From positions 1-37,660 of the forward strand of contig JAZUHH010000106.1 in the NCBI GenBank assembly GCA_045641625.1: DNA of 37,660 bases, in the 5' to 3' direction. Of the stretch, positions 28,136 through 36,320 are shown one piece after another; position 1 is the first letter of the stretch; each line of letters starts with the position of its first letter. The stretch is from UBA1723 sp045641625 (GTDB taxonomy: Bacteria; Bacteroidota; Bacteroidia; Bacteroidales; Paludibacteraceae). Both the position numbers and the translations under genes were made by a program. The notes under the pieces are model-generated. The model was given only the letters and a program-made list of their open reading frames with translations. It was not told the DNA's origin and did no database searches.

Positions 28136-28275
28136 TTTTCCCTATTTACATTTAGTCCTAAAGCGATAAAATACCCAATATTAGTCCCCCGAAATAGTCC
28201 ACACAAATATCAGATAATCAAATCGTTTTATCTAAATATTATATTCAAATTCATATTAAAAGTACGTGCAATCAA

Positions 28276-28377
28276 GGCATAATATACCTATACACGAGTG
28301 CAAAAATAAAAAATCTTTTTATAACTACCTAAACAATTTTTGAATTTTTTTCGACAAAAATATCGGTATATTATGCC
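28276..28377. repeat. Perfect 13-base inverted repeat flanking the candidate promoters of the giant gene
   Basis: GGCATAATATACC at 28276-28288 is repeated as its exact reverse complement at 28365-28377, with 76 bases between the arms. After one mismatch a further 3 bases match on the inner side. Both TAnnTTTG-like boxes that could drive the giant gene (28301-28308 and 28355-28362, minus strand) lie inside the interval. The layout fits either a pair of operator sites or the arms of a small invertible promoter segment. Confidence 0.6.
28301..28333 (-). promoter_or_regulatory. Candidate promoter of the giant adhesin operon
   Basis: On the minus strand TATTTTTG (complement of 28301-28308) matches the Bacteroides -7 consensus TAnnTTTG, with a weak -33 box TTTA (28330-28333) 21 bases upstream. 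Transcription would start near 28294 and leave a leader of about 160 bases. A second TATTTTTG (28355-28362) with GTTG 18 bases upstream is an alternative. Neither has a perfect -33 box. Confidence 0.35.
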
Positions 28378-28735
28378 AGACAACATAAAATCCCAGACGA
28401 AAACTTTGCTCATCTTTTACACTTTCATCTAAAAAAAGAGAACCTTGGTCGAAATTCCTAATTCATGGTAGTTGCAGGGAGAAAATACATTTTGAATTAT
28501 GACTGGAACAAAAACAAGAATAAAGATGAATATTGAAATCGACCGTCAAAGCAATAGGAAGTCAGAACTGACAAATGTTTGTTCAACCCGCCAGGAATCA
28601 CTCATGAAACAAACAAAATGGAAAACTATCACCAACGAGCAATGGAGACAAAAAACAACATTAGTTTCATCCGCAAATCATGACCGAGGTAACTTACACA
28701 AAGGACAAAAGGAGCTATGGGGTGATTTGATTGCG
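28378..28735. other. Intergenic DNA between the divergent transcription units
   Basis: This is the part of the 655-base divergent region that holds neither the inverted repeat nor the plus-strand promoter. An open frame at 28499-28756 (85 codons) has no recognisable domain, is rich in Lys, Thr, Asn and Gln, has no ribosome binding site and runs into the candidate promoter of the next gene, so I do not call it. I see no RNA gene or terminator here. Confidence 0.5.
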
Positions 28736-28766
28736 ATTGTTGATTTCTTTACATAAAATAATTTTG
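28736..28766 (+). promoter_or_regulatory. Candidate promoter of the plus-strand cluster
   Basis: ATTG (28736-28739), a 19-base spacer and TAATTTTG (28759-28766) form a good match to the Bacteroidota housekeeping promoter (TTTG, then TAnnTTTG). Transcription would begin near 28772, about 20 bases before the TTG start or about 60 before the alternative ATG of the first gene. Confidence 0.45.
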
Positions 28767-28790
28767 CCACACCACCTATAATAACTATCT

Positions 28791-29897
28791 TTGTCGGAAT
28801 TTAAGAAAATTGTATCTACAAACCATAAGGATATGCTATTCGATATTATTAACGCAAGTCTTGAAAACCTTGTGATTCACCACATAGGAAACTGGAACGA
28901 GGGTGAGGACAACAGCTACTCGAAGAACGTAGTGAGATTTGGCAATGACAGCGAAATGCCGGACCTGCTGAAGCAGTATTTCTTTGCTTCGTTCGGTCAG
29001 CCATGCCTATACAACTTTGTTGGTACCGCTTCACTATCGGACAACCGTGTCTATGAATTCACAAAGAGCATTTTCGAGGACACAAACCTCTTCTACGAAA
29101 ACTCAAGGCTGATAGCAGACCACCTGTACAACAACAGCACACATCCGAGCATCAAGAGCGGAGAACTATATGTAACACTGTTCAAGGACGTGAAGATCTT
29201 TGACGCGGATGTTAGAGCACTCGGAATATTCAAGAGCGAGCACAAGGACACGTTCCTAAAAGTGTACAGCGAAAACGAGGACATCAATGTCGGATATGAC
29301 GAAGGCTTCGACCTGAAGAAGCTTGACAAGGGATGCGTAATCTTTGACATAGAATCAGAGAACGGATATGTGGTAGCGCTTCTCGACAAGACTTCCGGAA
29401 GGAGTGAGCAGAACTTCTGGAAGAACAATTTCCTAGGCCTGGAAGTCCGCAACGACAACAACTTCCAGACCAAGGAGTATCTTAACCTGTGCAAGAGCTT
29501 TGTGCAGGACGTGTTCCATCCGAGCGAGGAGAATCCGGACATCGAGAAGCCCGACCAGAGCGACATGCTGAACCGTCAGATAGCATACTTCAAAGAGAAC
29601 AAGATGTTCAATGAGGACAGATTCAAAGAGGACGTACTTGGCAACAACGAGGATCTGTGCGAAGCATTCAACGAGCACAAGGCAAGGTTCGAGGAGACCC
29701 ATGACTGCATCCTTGAACCTGAGTTCGCAATAAATCCGGATGTGGTGAAGAAAAGCCAGTCTGGATTCAAGAGCGTGATAAAACTTGACAAGAACTTCCA
29801 TCTTTACGTACATGGAAACAGAGAGCTGGTAGAGAGAGGCTTTGACAGGGAGAAGGGAATGTTCTACTACAAACTATTTTTCGAAAGCGAATCATAA
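28791..29897 (+). CDS. Nucleoid-associated protein, NdpA/YejK (NA37) family
   Basis: The product of up to 368 residues resembles the 37-kDa nucleoid-associated proteins (PF04245): an N-terminal 'LENLVIHHIGNWNEGED' strand-turn, a central 'ALGIFKSEHKDTFLKV' segment, 'KGCVIFDIESENGYVVALLDK', then 'QNFWKNNFLGLEVRNDNNFQTKEYLNLCKSFV', which corresponds to the family's 'YWxxxFLxxxxxxDxxxxT' region. The E. coli homologue binds DNA on the nucleoid; the role in Bacteroidota is not settled. The frame opens with TTG at 28791 (MSEFKK); the first ATG is codon 15 at 28833. The TTG start keeps a plausible N-terminus but no Shine-Dalgarno decides between them. It heads the plus-strand cluster and is divergent from the giant adhesin operon. 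Confidence 0.75.
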   Translation: MSEFKKIVSTNHKDMLFDIINASLENLVIHHIGNWNEGEDNSYSKNVVRFGNDSEMPDLLKQYFFASFGQPCLYNFVGTASLSDNRVYEFTKSIFEDTNLFYENSRLIADHLYNNSTHPSIKSGELYVTLFKDVKIFDADVRALGIFKSEHKDTFLKVYSENEDINVGYDEGFDLKKLDKGCVIFDIESENGYVVALLDKTSGRSEQNFWKNNFLGLEVRNDNNFQTKEYLNLCKSFVQDVFHPSEENPDIEKPDQSDMLNRQIAYFKENKMFNEDRFKEDVLGNNEDLCEAFNEHKARFEETHDCILEPEFAINPDVVKKSQSGFKSVIKLDKNFHLYVHGNRELVERGFDREKGMFYYKLFFESES

Positions 29898-29909
29898 CAA
29901 TACGATATA

Positions 29910-30224
29910 ATGGAAAACGAATTTCTAGAGATTGAGGAAAAGGTTGTAAGTGTACTAAAGACTGTTTATGACCCGGAAATCCCTATTGACATATATGAGC
30001 TGGGACTTGTCTATGGCATCGAAGTCAACGACAAGCATGTAAGCATAAAGATGACCCTTACCGCTCCTTCATGCCCTGCCGGAGACTTCATCGTTGAAGA
30101 TGTAAAGCAGAAGGTTGAAGGCATAGACGGTGTGGAGTCTTGCGACGTGGAGATCGTGTTCGAGCCGGAGTGGACCCAGGACATGATGACAGATGAAGCA
30201 AAACTTGAATTAGGTTTCCTATAA
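29910..30224 (+). CDS. MIP18/PaaD-like Fe-S cluster assembly factor (DUF59)
   Basis: A 104-residue protein made of one MIP18-family domain. Diagnostic segments are 'VYDPEIPIDIYELGLVYGIEV' near residues 19-40 (the family's DPEIPV-x-I-x-ELGLIY), 'VSIKMTLTAPSCPAGDFI' with the conserved Cys of the 'TxPxCP' motif, and 'GVESCDVEIVFEPEW'. Proteins of this type assist maturation of Fe-S proteins and are commonly annotated as SUF-associated in Bacteroidota. The gene begins 12 bases after the preceding stop. An Fe-S enzyme, IspG, is encoded further down the same run, which may or may not be meaningful. Confidence 0.85.
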   Translation: MENEFLEIEEKVVSVLKTVYDPEIPIDIYELGLVYGIEVNDKHVSIKMTLTAPSCPAGDFIVEDVKQKVEGIDGVESCDVEIVFEPEWTQDMMTDEAKLELGFL

Positions 30225-30235
30225 GAGACAAAACT

Positions 30236-30814
30236 ATGTCAAAGCTAAGAATCTGCATAGAACTGTTCAAAAAATTCTTCAAGATCGGAGGCTTCACTTT
30301 GGGCGGCGGATATGCTATGCTGGCACTTGTCGAAAGAGAAGTTACCAAGTCTAAGAAATGGCTCAAGGAGGACGAGTTTTGGGACATGATAACCATAGTC
30401 CAGTCTCTGCCCGGAGTCTTTGCAATCAACACTGCTTTGTATGTAGGCTACAAGATAAGCGGCAAGAGCGGTGCGTTCGCCGCATTCATGGGCGCGGTAC
30501 TGCCTTCACTGATAATAATCGGGTTGGCCAGCACACTCTTTATGGACATGAGGGAAACGGAGGTTGTGACACGAATCTTCAAAGGCATACGCCCATGTGT
30601 CGTGGCTTTGATACTAGCGCCTTCAATACGCATGTTCTTCAAATCGAAGCTTACATGGAAGCATCTGCCCGTACCGATAGCGGTATGCGCACTGATAGTC
30701 TTTGCAAAGGTGTCGCCGATTTATATCATAGCAGTGGCTTTGATTTGCGGCATGTCCATAGGTATCTATAACGACAAAAAGAATTCTGAGTCAAAGGAGG
30801 TGGGAAATGAGTGA
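30236..30814 (+). CDS. Chromate transporter family protein, first half of a split pair
   Basis: The 192-residue membrane protein carries one CHR domain (PF02417): 'FKIGGFTLGGGYAMLALVE' near the start, 'MITIVQSLPGVFAINTALYVGYK' (the PGP-x-x-N-x-A motif, here PGVFAINTA) and four to six hydrophobic segments ending in 'PIYIIAVALICGMSIGIY'. Long ChrA proteins have two such domains; short ones are encoded as adjacent pairs that work together. Its last 8 bases overlap the next CHR gene, which fits co-translation. Chromate or sulfate is the family's named substrate, but the real substrate here is unknown. Confidence 0.85.
   Translation: MSKLRICIELFKKFFKIGGFTLGGGYAMLALVEREVTKSKKWLKEDEFWDMITIVQSLPGVFAINTALYVGYKISGKSGAFAAFMGAVLPSLIIIGLASTLFMDMRETEVVTRIFKGIRPCVVALILAPSIRMFFKSKLTWKHLPVPIAVCALIVFAKVSPIYIIAVALICGMSIGIYNDKKNSESKEVGNE
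30793..30802 (+). promoter_or_regulatory. Strong Shine-Dalgarno inside the end of the first CHR gene
   Basis: AAAGGAGGTG lies 4 bases before the ATG at 30807, within the coding end of the upstream gene. Such a near-perfect site is unusual for this window, where most starts lack one, and it fixes the start of the second CHR gene. Confidence 0.8.
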
Positions 30815-31397
30815 GTTCTTGGCTCTATTGGGTAAGCTTTTCGTAACGTTCTTCAAGATCGGAACATTCGGATTCGGAGGAGGCTACGGAATGATAAGCA
30901 TGATTCAGTTCGACGTAGTTGACAGCCGCAAATGGATGACAAACACAGAGTTCGCGGACATCCTTGCGATCTCGCAAATGACTCCAGGCCCGATATCCAT
31001 CAACTGCGCCACTTATGTGGGCTATACGACAAGCCACTCCCTTGCAACAAATCCGGAAACAAGCGGCTTCATGGATCCCACTTGGGCGGGAATAATAGGT
31101 TCATGTTTCGCAACTTTCGCATTATGTCTTCCTACCATCATTATGATGATAGGAGTTATTCTTTGGCTGTTCAAGAATAAGGAAAACAAATATGTGAAGC
31201 ATGCGCTTTCATCACTCAAGCCAGTTGTCGTGGGACTTATATTCTCGGCAGGTGTGCTGATGATGAACGGAGAAAACTTCATAGACTGGGTGAGCGTTAT
31301 AATATGCGCTGTCGTGTTCGTTGCAACATATTTCTTCAGTCTGAATCCAATATACTTGATAATACTCTGCGGAGCTTTCGGCTACATCTACTACTAA
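30807..31397 (+). CDS. Chromate transporter family protein, second half of a split pair
   Basis: The 196-residue membrane protein has the same CHR architecture as its neighbour: 'FKIGTFGFGGGYGMISMIQ', 'ILAISQMTPGPISINCATYVGY' with the intact PGP-x-x-N-x-A-T-Y-V-G motif, and hydrophobic segments ending 'IYLIILCGAFGYIYY'. The two proteins are homologous to each other over their whole length, so the pair corresponds to the two halves of a fused ChrA. It overlaps the upstream gene by 8 bases and has its own strong ribosome binding site. Substrate unproven. Confidence 0.87.
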   Translation: MSEFLALLGKLFVTFFKIGTFGFGGGYGMISMIQFDVVDSRKWMTNTEFADILAISQMTPGPISINCATYVGYTTSHSLATNPETSGFMDPTWAGIIGSCFATFALCLPTIIMMIGVILWLFKNKENKYVKHALSSLKPVVVGLIFSAGVLMMNGENFIDWVSVIICAVVFVATYFFSLNPIYLIILCGAFGYIYY

Positions 31398-31409
31398 AAA
31401 TCACACAAT

Positions 31410-32204
31410 ATGAAGAAGATTTATTTCGCATCAGACTTTCATTTCGGACTTGACTACGACATCCCATCAAGGGAGCGTGAGCAAAGATTCGTCAAATGGC
31501 TAACCGAAATCAAGGACAGCTGTGCCGAACTGTATCTTCTTGGTGACGTTTTCGACTATTGGTTCGAATACAACGAGGTAGTGCCTAAGGGCTTTGTACG
31601 TGTTCTGGGCAAGCTAGCGGAATATGTTGATTCAGGCATTCCGGTGACTCTGTTCACAGGGAACCACGACATCTGGATGTTCGGCTACATGGAACAGGAA
31701 TTGGGCATTCGAGTAATCCACAAGGAGACTGAGCTTGAAATTGCAGGCAAGAAATTCCTTATAGGACATGGTGACGGTTTGGGTGATCCAAGTCGCTCGT
31801 TCCGCTTCGTCCGTTCCTTCTTCAGAAACAAAGCGTGTCAATGGATGTACAAGTGGATACATCCTGACGTTACTATGCCTTTCGGTCATTGGTGGAGCCG
31901 ATACAACCGCATGAAAAAGAAGGGAAACAAGGCAGAGAACTACCTTGGTGAAAAAAACGAATACCTTGTGAATTTCTCTAAGGAAACTGAGAAAACCAAA
32001 CATCATGACTTCTACATTTTCGGGCACAGGCATATTGAGCTTGACCTGATGATCAGCAAGGAGTCAAGAGTAGTAATCATAGGTGACTGGATTCGCAACT
32101 TCACATTCGGAGTTATGGACCCAGAAAACGGCTCATTCTATCTGGACAACTACATTGAGCAGGCAGACCGAGCAAGCTGCTGTGATTTGTCCGACGTATG
32201 CTAA
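31410..32204 (+). CDS. lpxH: UDP-2,3-diacylglucosamine diphosphatase (LpxH-type)
   Basis: A 264-residue calcineurin-like phosphoesterase. Metal-binding motifs are all present: SDFHFG (residues 8-13), GDVFDYWFE (45-53), GNHD (84-87), GHGD (119-122) and GHRH (205-208). The 'GDVFDYWFEY' and 'FTGNHDIWM' versions and the insertion with 'RSFRFVRSFFRN' are those of LpxH, which cleaves UDP-2,3-diacylglucosamine to lipid X and UMP at the inner-membrane face, the fourth step of lipid A synthesis. Length is close to the family norm of about 240-260. It sits 12 bases downstream of the CHR pair and 13 bases upstream of a TPR gene. Confusion with the related LpxI or LpxG is unlikely because those lack this motif set or have a membrane anchor. 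Confidence 0.9.
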   Translation: MKKIYFASDFHFGLDYDIPSREREQRFVKWLTEIKDSCAELYLLGDVFDYWFEYNEVVPKGFVRVLGKLAEYVDSGIPVTLFTGNHDIWMFGYMEQELGIRVIHKETELEIAGKKFLIGHGDGLGDPSRSFRFVRSFFRNKACQWMYKWIHPDVTMPFGHWWSRYNRMKKKGNKAENYLGEKNEYLVNFSKETEKTKHHDFYIFGHRHIELDLMISKESRVVIIGDWIRNFTFGVMDPENGSFYLDNYIEQADRASCCDLSDVC

Positions 32205-32217
32205 CGAACAACAAGAG

Positions 32218-33720
32218 ATGAGACAATACAATTCAGATAACAAGGAACAGTTCAGCCAATACGCTGAGCAACTTATCTGCACTGCGATAACGGAAGGAGA
32301 AATGCTCGACTACCATATCGTTAAGGGCGGTATTGACTATCTCATGGAACAAGGCGACTACGTCAACGCAGAAAAGTGCCTGTACTATAACATAAACAAT
32401 CCAGACTATACAAGCCAAAACAGGTTTGCTTTAATTTGCAGAGGCTTGTTTCTATGCTCGCTTATAGATAGCCTGAAAGACAAAATATCTGTTTACCAAA
32501 CAATACTGAACGATCTTAGCATATCCGATCCTGACATTGTAGATAAAGGAAAGGAAACACCTCTTTACATGATTCACAAATATGTATTGTACATAAAAGA
32601 GGCTTCGGAAACTTACGACTTCCGAGTGGAGACAACGCTCAGACAAAAACTGAAGGACAAATTCGAGAATCTGGCATACATTATTCCGTCGATTCCTTAC
32701 TACAAGGCCATGTTCAGCATGTTTCAATATAGGTTCCCGAAACTTATGCTTGACATCTTGCACTATGCCGTAAAGGACGAAGCAAATGACGAAGATATAT
32801 ACACAGATGCCGCCCAAATTCTTACCCTGATAGGTACCAGGGAATCACTGGCAAAAGCCGAAAAGATACTCAACAATGTTCTTGACAGAAACGCATACAA
32901 TGACAAGGCATGGTTCGAACTCGGAGAAGTTTGTCACGAATTGGGTGACTATGAAGGTGAAATGGATGCGTACAAAAGAGCTGAGATTATAAACAAGAAT
33001 GAACCCAGCTATACCTTAAGAATAGCGGAAACATATTACGACAAGGGTAACTATGCAAATGCCCTTGAATACTTCATAAAATACGACAATTTCCCTGTCG
33101 AGGAAAGAAAATTTGAAGTCTATGATTTCATTGGGAACTGCTATATGAACATTGGGCAGTTCGAAGAGGCTATCGAATACTACGACAAGTCATTCCAGTC
33201 AACCGGAATAATGACAGGCCATGATATAAGCCAGGGCTTTTTCATGAAGCTTATATGCCTTATCAAACTAGGCAGAGCAAAGGAGGCTGAGGAGGAATAC
33301 AACAAGGTGGATAGCGAATACAAAATAAAGACAAGCCTCTGGTCGAGTTTGAAGGCACAAATACTTCTGGCTCTAGGCAAACAGGAAGAAGCAGAATCAT
33401 ACCTTATGGAAATGGCTGACAACAACGAGTATGACGCATACACTTTGATTGAGCTAATAGAATTCCAGCTGAAGCATGAGACATACATTCTTGCACGCTT
33501 CTATATCAATATGCTTCTATGCTTCACAAAAGAGCTTAATAATGCGCTAATGTACGAAGCCGTTGTGGACTACAAATGCGGTGACAAGGACAATGCTGCA
33601 AACAACCTGAACACGGCTTTCAAAATAGACCCTCTTGCAAAAGAGAACTTCTACAGCTATTGTCCCGAAGCAAAGAAGGACATATACTTTCAAGACATGC
33701 TAACAGAACTTCCATTTTAA
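32218..33720 (+). CDS. Tetratricopeptide repeat protein of unknown function
   Basis: A 500-residue soluble helical protein without signal peptide. Canonical TPR units are seen around residues 231-326, for example 'AWFELGEVCHELGDYEGEMDAYKRAEII' and 'FIGNCYMNIGQFEEAIEYYDKSF', with weaker units before and after ('GDYVNAEKCLYYNINNPDY' near the start, 'LLALGKQEEAESYLMEMADN' later). The frame is open back to 32083, but that would put 45 residues inside lpxH in another frame; the ATG at 32218, 13 bases past the lpxH stop, gives a sensible N-terminus. TPR proteins are scaffolds, and no enzymatic motif is visible. Confidence 0.75.
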   Translation: MRQYNSDNKEQFSQYAEQLICTAITEGEMLDYHIVKGGIDYLMEQGDYVNAEKCLYYNINNPDYTSQNRFALICRGLFLCSLIDSLKDKISVYQTILNDLSISDPDIVDKGKETPLYMIHKYVLYIKEASETYDFRVETTLRQKLKDKFENLAYIIPSIPYYKAMFSMFQYRFPKLMLDILHYAVKDEANDEDIYTDAAQILTLIGTRESLAKAEKILNNVLDRNAYNDKAWFELGEVCHELGDYEGEMDAYKRAEIINKNEPSYTLRIAETYYDKGNYANALEYFIKYDNFPVEERKFEVYDFIGNCYMNIGQFEEAIEYYDKSFQSTGIMTGHDISQGFFMKLICLIKLGRAKEAEEEYNKVDSEYKIKTSLWSSLKAQILLALGKQEEAESYLMEMADNNEYDAYTLIELIEFQLKHETYILARFYINMLLCFTKELNNALMYEAVVDYKCGDKDNAANNLNTAFKIDPLAKENFYSYCPEAKKDIYFQDMLTELPF

Positions 33721-33740
33721 CGTATTAAAATAATTTTGAT

Positions 33741-35450
33741 ATGAAAGATTGGTTTAACTATAACAAGAGAGCGACAATCGAAGTCAAGATTGCCGATCTT
33801 TCTTTAGGCGGTAACAACCCTATTCGCGTTCAGAGTATGGGCAATACCGATACAAATGACATCGAAGCCTCGGTAGCTCAGGCTGAGCGCATAGCTCAAG
33901 CAGGAGGCGAAATTGTACGATTTACAGCACAGGGAATCAAGGAAGCTAACAACCTTGGTCTAATACGCAAAGAACTTAGAAAAAGAGGCTGTAACGTTCC
34001 ATTAGTTGCCGACATTCACTTCAATCAGGCAGCAGCTTTGGTAGCCGCTGAGAATGTGGAGAAAGTGAGAATAAACCCCGGAAACTATGTTGACTCGACA
34101 CACACTTCAAAAACTTTCAACTATACTGACGAAGAGTATTCTTTGGAGATAGAGAAGATAAAGGAGAAGTTCATTCCTTTCCTTGACACATGCAAGAAAA
34201 ACAACACGGCAATAAGAATCGGAGTGAATCACGGATCGCTTTCGGACAGAATCCTTTCCCGATACGGTGACACTTCGGAAGGAATGGTTGAGTCATGCCT
34301 TGAGTTCCTTCGCATTTGCAAGAGCCAAAACTTCTTAAACGCTGTGGTTTCAATAAAGGCTTCAAATGTTGTCATTATGGTGCGCACAGTAAGACTACTT
34401 GCTGAGAAAATGGACGAAGAAGGACTTAACTACCCTATTCACTTGGGAGTAACGGAAGCTGGAGAAGGTGAAGACGGGCGTATCAAGAGCGCCGCCGGAA
34501 TTGCCGCTCTTTTGCTGGACGGAATAGGAGACACAATCAGAGTTTCCCTTTCAGAAGATCCTGAGGCCGAAATTCCCGTCGCAAACAAGCTTGCTGACTA
34601 TGTGCAAAGACGAGGACGTCACGCCATTGTAAGGGGCGAAAACATTATAAACGACGCTATCTGCTCGGGCAAGGGAAGAACATCAAAGGCAGTCGGCAAC
34701 ATCGGTGGCGAAAATGTACCTGTGGTAATCACAAAACAAAAAGGCGACAACGAAAATGCCCAGCCAGACTACATAGTCGAGAGCTATGACTTCGACAGCA
34801 TAAAGATAAACAGCGACAAGAAATTCCAAATTGTTAACTGCGGAGATATAGATCTTGCAACATCCCTAAGCGAAGACACAGTGATACTTGCCCGTCCATG
34901 CGGACAACACATTGTCGGAGAAATTCGCTCTTTAGTTAGCCACTTGATCAAGGCTGACAAGCCTAATCCGGTTGTTGCATTGATAGAGTCTCCAGCCGAT
35001 AATATTGAGGAACTTCAGCTATTTACAGCAGCAGACATGGGCGCACTTCTGATCGACAGACTTATTGATGGAATATGTCTGATAAGCGATTTCAGAGAGT
35101 CAGCAACAGTCTGTCACGGAATACTTCAGGCTACCAGAAGAAGAATCTTCAAGACTGAATTCATCAGCTGCCCTAGTTGCGGAAGAACTCTATACGACAT
35201 GCAAAAGACTCTTGCTAAAGTTAAAGAAGCTCTTTCTCACCTTAAAGGATTGAAAATCGGAGTGATGGGTTGTATAGTCAACGGTCCAGGGGAGATGGCA
35301 GACGCAGACTACGGATACGTAGGTTCCGGCCGCGGAAAAGTCAACCTATACAAAGGCAAGAACTGCGTAGAAAAGATGGTTCCTGAGGATGAGGCAGTTG
35401 ACAAATTGATACAGCTAATCAAGGACAATGGCGACTGGATTGACAAATAA
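33741..35450 (+). CDS. ispG: 4-hydroxy-3-methylbut-2-en-1-yl diphosphate synthase (flavodoxin-type), long form
   Basis: The 569-residue protein is IspG/GcpE, which converts 2-C-methyl-D-erythritol 2,4-cyclodiphosphate to HMBPP in the MEP isoprenoid pathway. The N-terminal TIM barrel shows 'PIRVQSMGNTDT' (27-38), 'VRFTAQG', 'LVADIHFN' and 'VRINPGNY'. The C-terminal reductase-like domain has the 4Fe-4S ligands Cys477 and Cys480 ('SCPSCGRT'), Cys511 and Glu518 ('GCIVNGPGEMADADYGYVG'). Between them, about residues 290-450, is the extra domain found in the Bacteroidota, Chlamydiae and plant forms and absent from the roughly 370-residue E. coli enzyme. It starts 20 bases after the TPR gene and is followed within 7 bases by folP. 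Confidence 0.95.
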   Translation: MKDWFNYNKRATIEVKIADLSLGGNNPIRVQSMGNTDTNDIEASVAQAERIAQAGGEIVRFTAQGIKEANNLGLIRKELRKRGCNVPLVADIHFNQAAALVAAENVEKVRINPGNYVDSTHTSKTFNYTDEEYSLEIEKIKEKFIPFLDTCKKNNTAIRIGVNHGSLSDRILSRYGDTSEGMVESCLEFLRICKSQNFLNAVVSIKASNVVIMVRTVRLLAEKMDEEGLNYPIHLGVTEAGEGEDGRIKSAAGIAALLLDGIGDTIRVSLSEDPEAEIPVANKLADYVQRRGRHAIVRGENIINDAICSGKGRTSKAVGNIGGENVPVVITKQKGDNENAQPDYIVESYDFDSIKINSDKKFQIVNCGDIDLATSLSEDTVILARPCGQHIVGEIRSLVSHLIKADKPNPVVALIESPADNIEELQLFTAADMGALLIDRLIDGICLISDFRESATVCHGILQATRRRIFKTEFISCPSCGRTLYDMQKTLAKVKEALSHLKGLKIGVMGCIVNGPGEMADADYGYVGSGRGKVNLYKGKNCVEKMVPEDEAVDKLIQLIKDNGDWIDK

Positions 35451-35457
35451 TCAAACA

Positions 35458-36303
35458 ATGATAAACATTAAAAATCGAGGTCTGGTTGATTTCAACCAGA
35501 CTTTTATTATGGGAATTCTCAACGCTACTCCAGACTCATTCTATTCAGGAAGCAGAGTTGCGAAAGAGAATGATGCAATAATTAAAAGAGCTGAAAAGCT
35601 AGTAAATGAAGGGGCAAAAATCATCGACATCGGAGGATACAGCTCAAGACCTAGTGCAGATGAGGTAAGCGAACAGGAAGAGCTTGACAGAGTGTGCAAT
35701 GCCACTGAAATCGTTAGGAAAGCTTATCCAGATATCTTGATTTCGATAGATACGTTCCGTTCAAAAGTTGCGGAGGTTTCAGTAAACTCATGCGGAGCAG
35801 ACATAATCAATGACATCTCAGCCGGATCAATAGACAAAGATCTTCTTCCTACGGTTGCAAAACTTCATGTTCCGTACATTCTTATGCACAGCATTGGGCA
35901 GACTGTAGAGGCTCAACAGAAGGAGCATAAATATGACTCTTTTCTTGACGACATATTCAAGTTCTTTGTAGAGAAACTGAGGGAGTGCCGACAACTAGGA
36001 ATTAACGATGTAATTCTTGATCCTGGGTTTGGATTTTCAAAGACTATGGAGCAGAACTACCAACTAATGGCTCATCTAAACGAGTTCAAGAATTTTGAAG
36101 ATTGTCCTCTGCTGGTAGGAGTATCACGAAAAAGAATGGCATGGCAAGTTGCAGAAACAACAATCGAAGAAAGCCTTAACGCAACTACGGCGCTACATGC
36201 ACTAGCACTATCAAGCGGAATGCCGATGATTCTAAGAGTTCATGATGTCAAAGAGGCTGTCGAGACAGTCAAAATTGCAGAAATGTTCCTAAAAAACAAA
36301 TAA
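35458..36303 (+). CDS. folP: Dihydropteroate synthase
   Basis: A 281-residue TIM-barrel enzyme that joins p-aminobenzoate to dihydropterin pyrophosphate in folate synthesis. Motifs in order: 'GILNATPDSFYSG' (19-31, Asn22 for Mg), 'GAKIIDIGGYSSRP' (52-65), 'SIDTF' (96-100), 'INDISAG' (117-123), 'ILDPGFGFSKT' (186-196), 'VGVSRKRM' (220-227) and 'LRVHDV' (259-264). All expected substrate-binding residues are present, so it should be active; it is the target of sulfonamides. The ATG at 35458, 7 bases past the ispG stop, is chosen over an in-frame ATG at 35428 that overlaps ispG. It is the last gene of the plus-strand cluster, ahead of a terminator. Confidence 0.95.
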   Translation: MINIKNRGLVDFNQTFIMGILNATPDSFYSGSRVAKENDAIIKRAEKLVNEGAKIIDIGGYSSRPSADEVSEQEELDRVCNATEIVRKAYPDILISIDTFRSKVAEVSVNSCGADIINDISAGSIDKDLLPTVAKLHVPYILMHSIGQTVEAQQKEHKYDSFLDDIFKFFVEKLRECRQLGINDVILDPGFGFSKTMEQNYQLMAHLNEFKNFEDCPLLVGVSRKRMAWQVAETTIEESLNATTALHALALSSGMPMILRVHDVKEAVETVKIAEMFLKNK

Positions 36304-36320
36304 CTGACTAATAAAAATAT

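Noticed and set aside
28499..28756. Open frame of 85 codons in the divergent intergenic region
   Set aside because: No ribosome binding site, no recognisable domain, polar low-information composition, and it reads through the candidate promoter of the next gene.
32083..32217. Upstream extension of the TPR gene inside lpxH
   Set aside because: The 45 extra residues overlap lpxH out of frame; the ATG at 32218 just after the lpxH stop is the natural start.
33731..33738. TAATTTTG just before ispG as a promoter box
   Set aside because: It lies 2 bases before the ATG, so transcription would start inside the coding sequence; it is more likely AT-rich leader.
35428..35457. Earlier ATG for folP
   Set aside because: It would overlap ispG by 23 bases and add ten residues with no counterpart in DHPS; the ATG at 35458 fits the family start.
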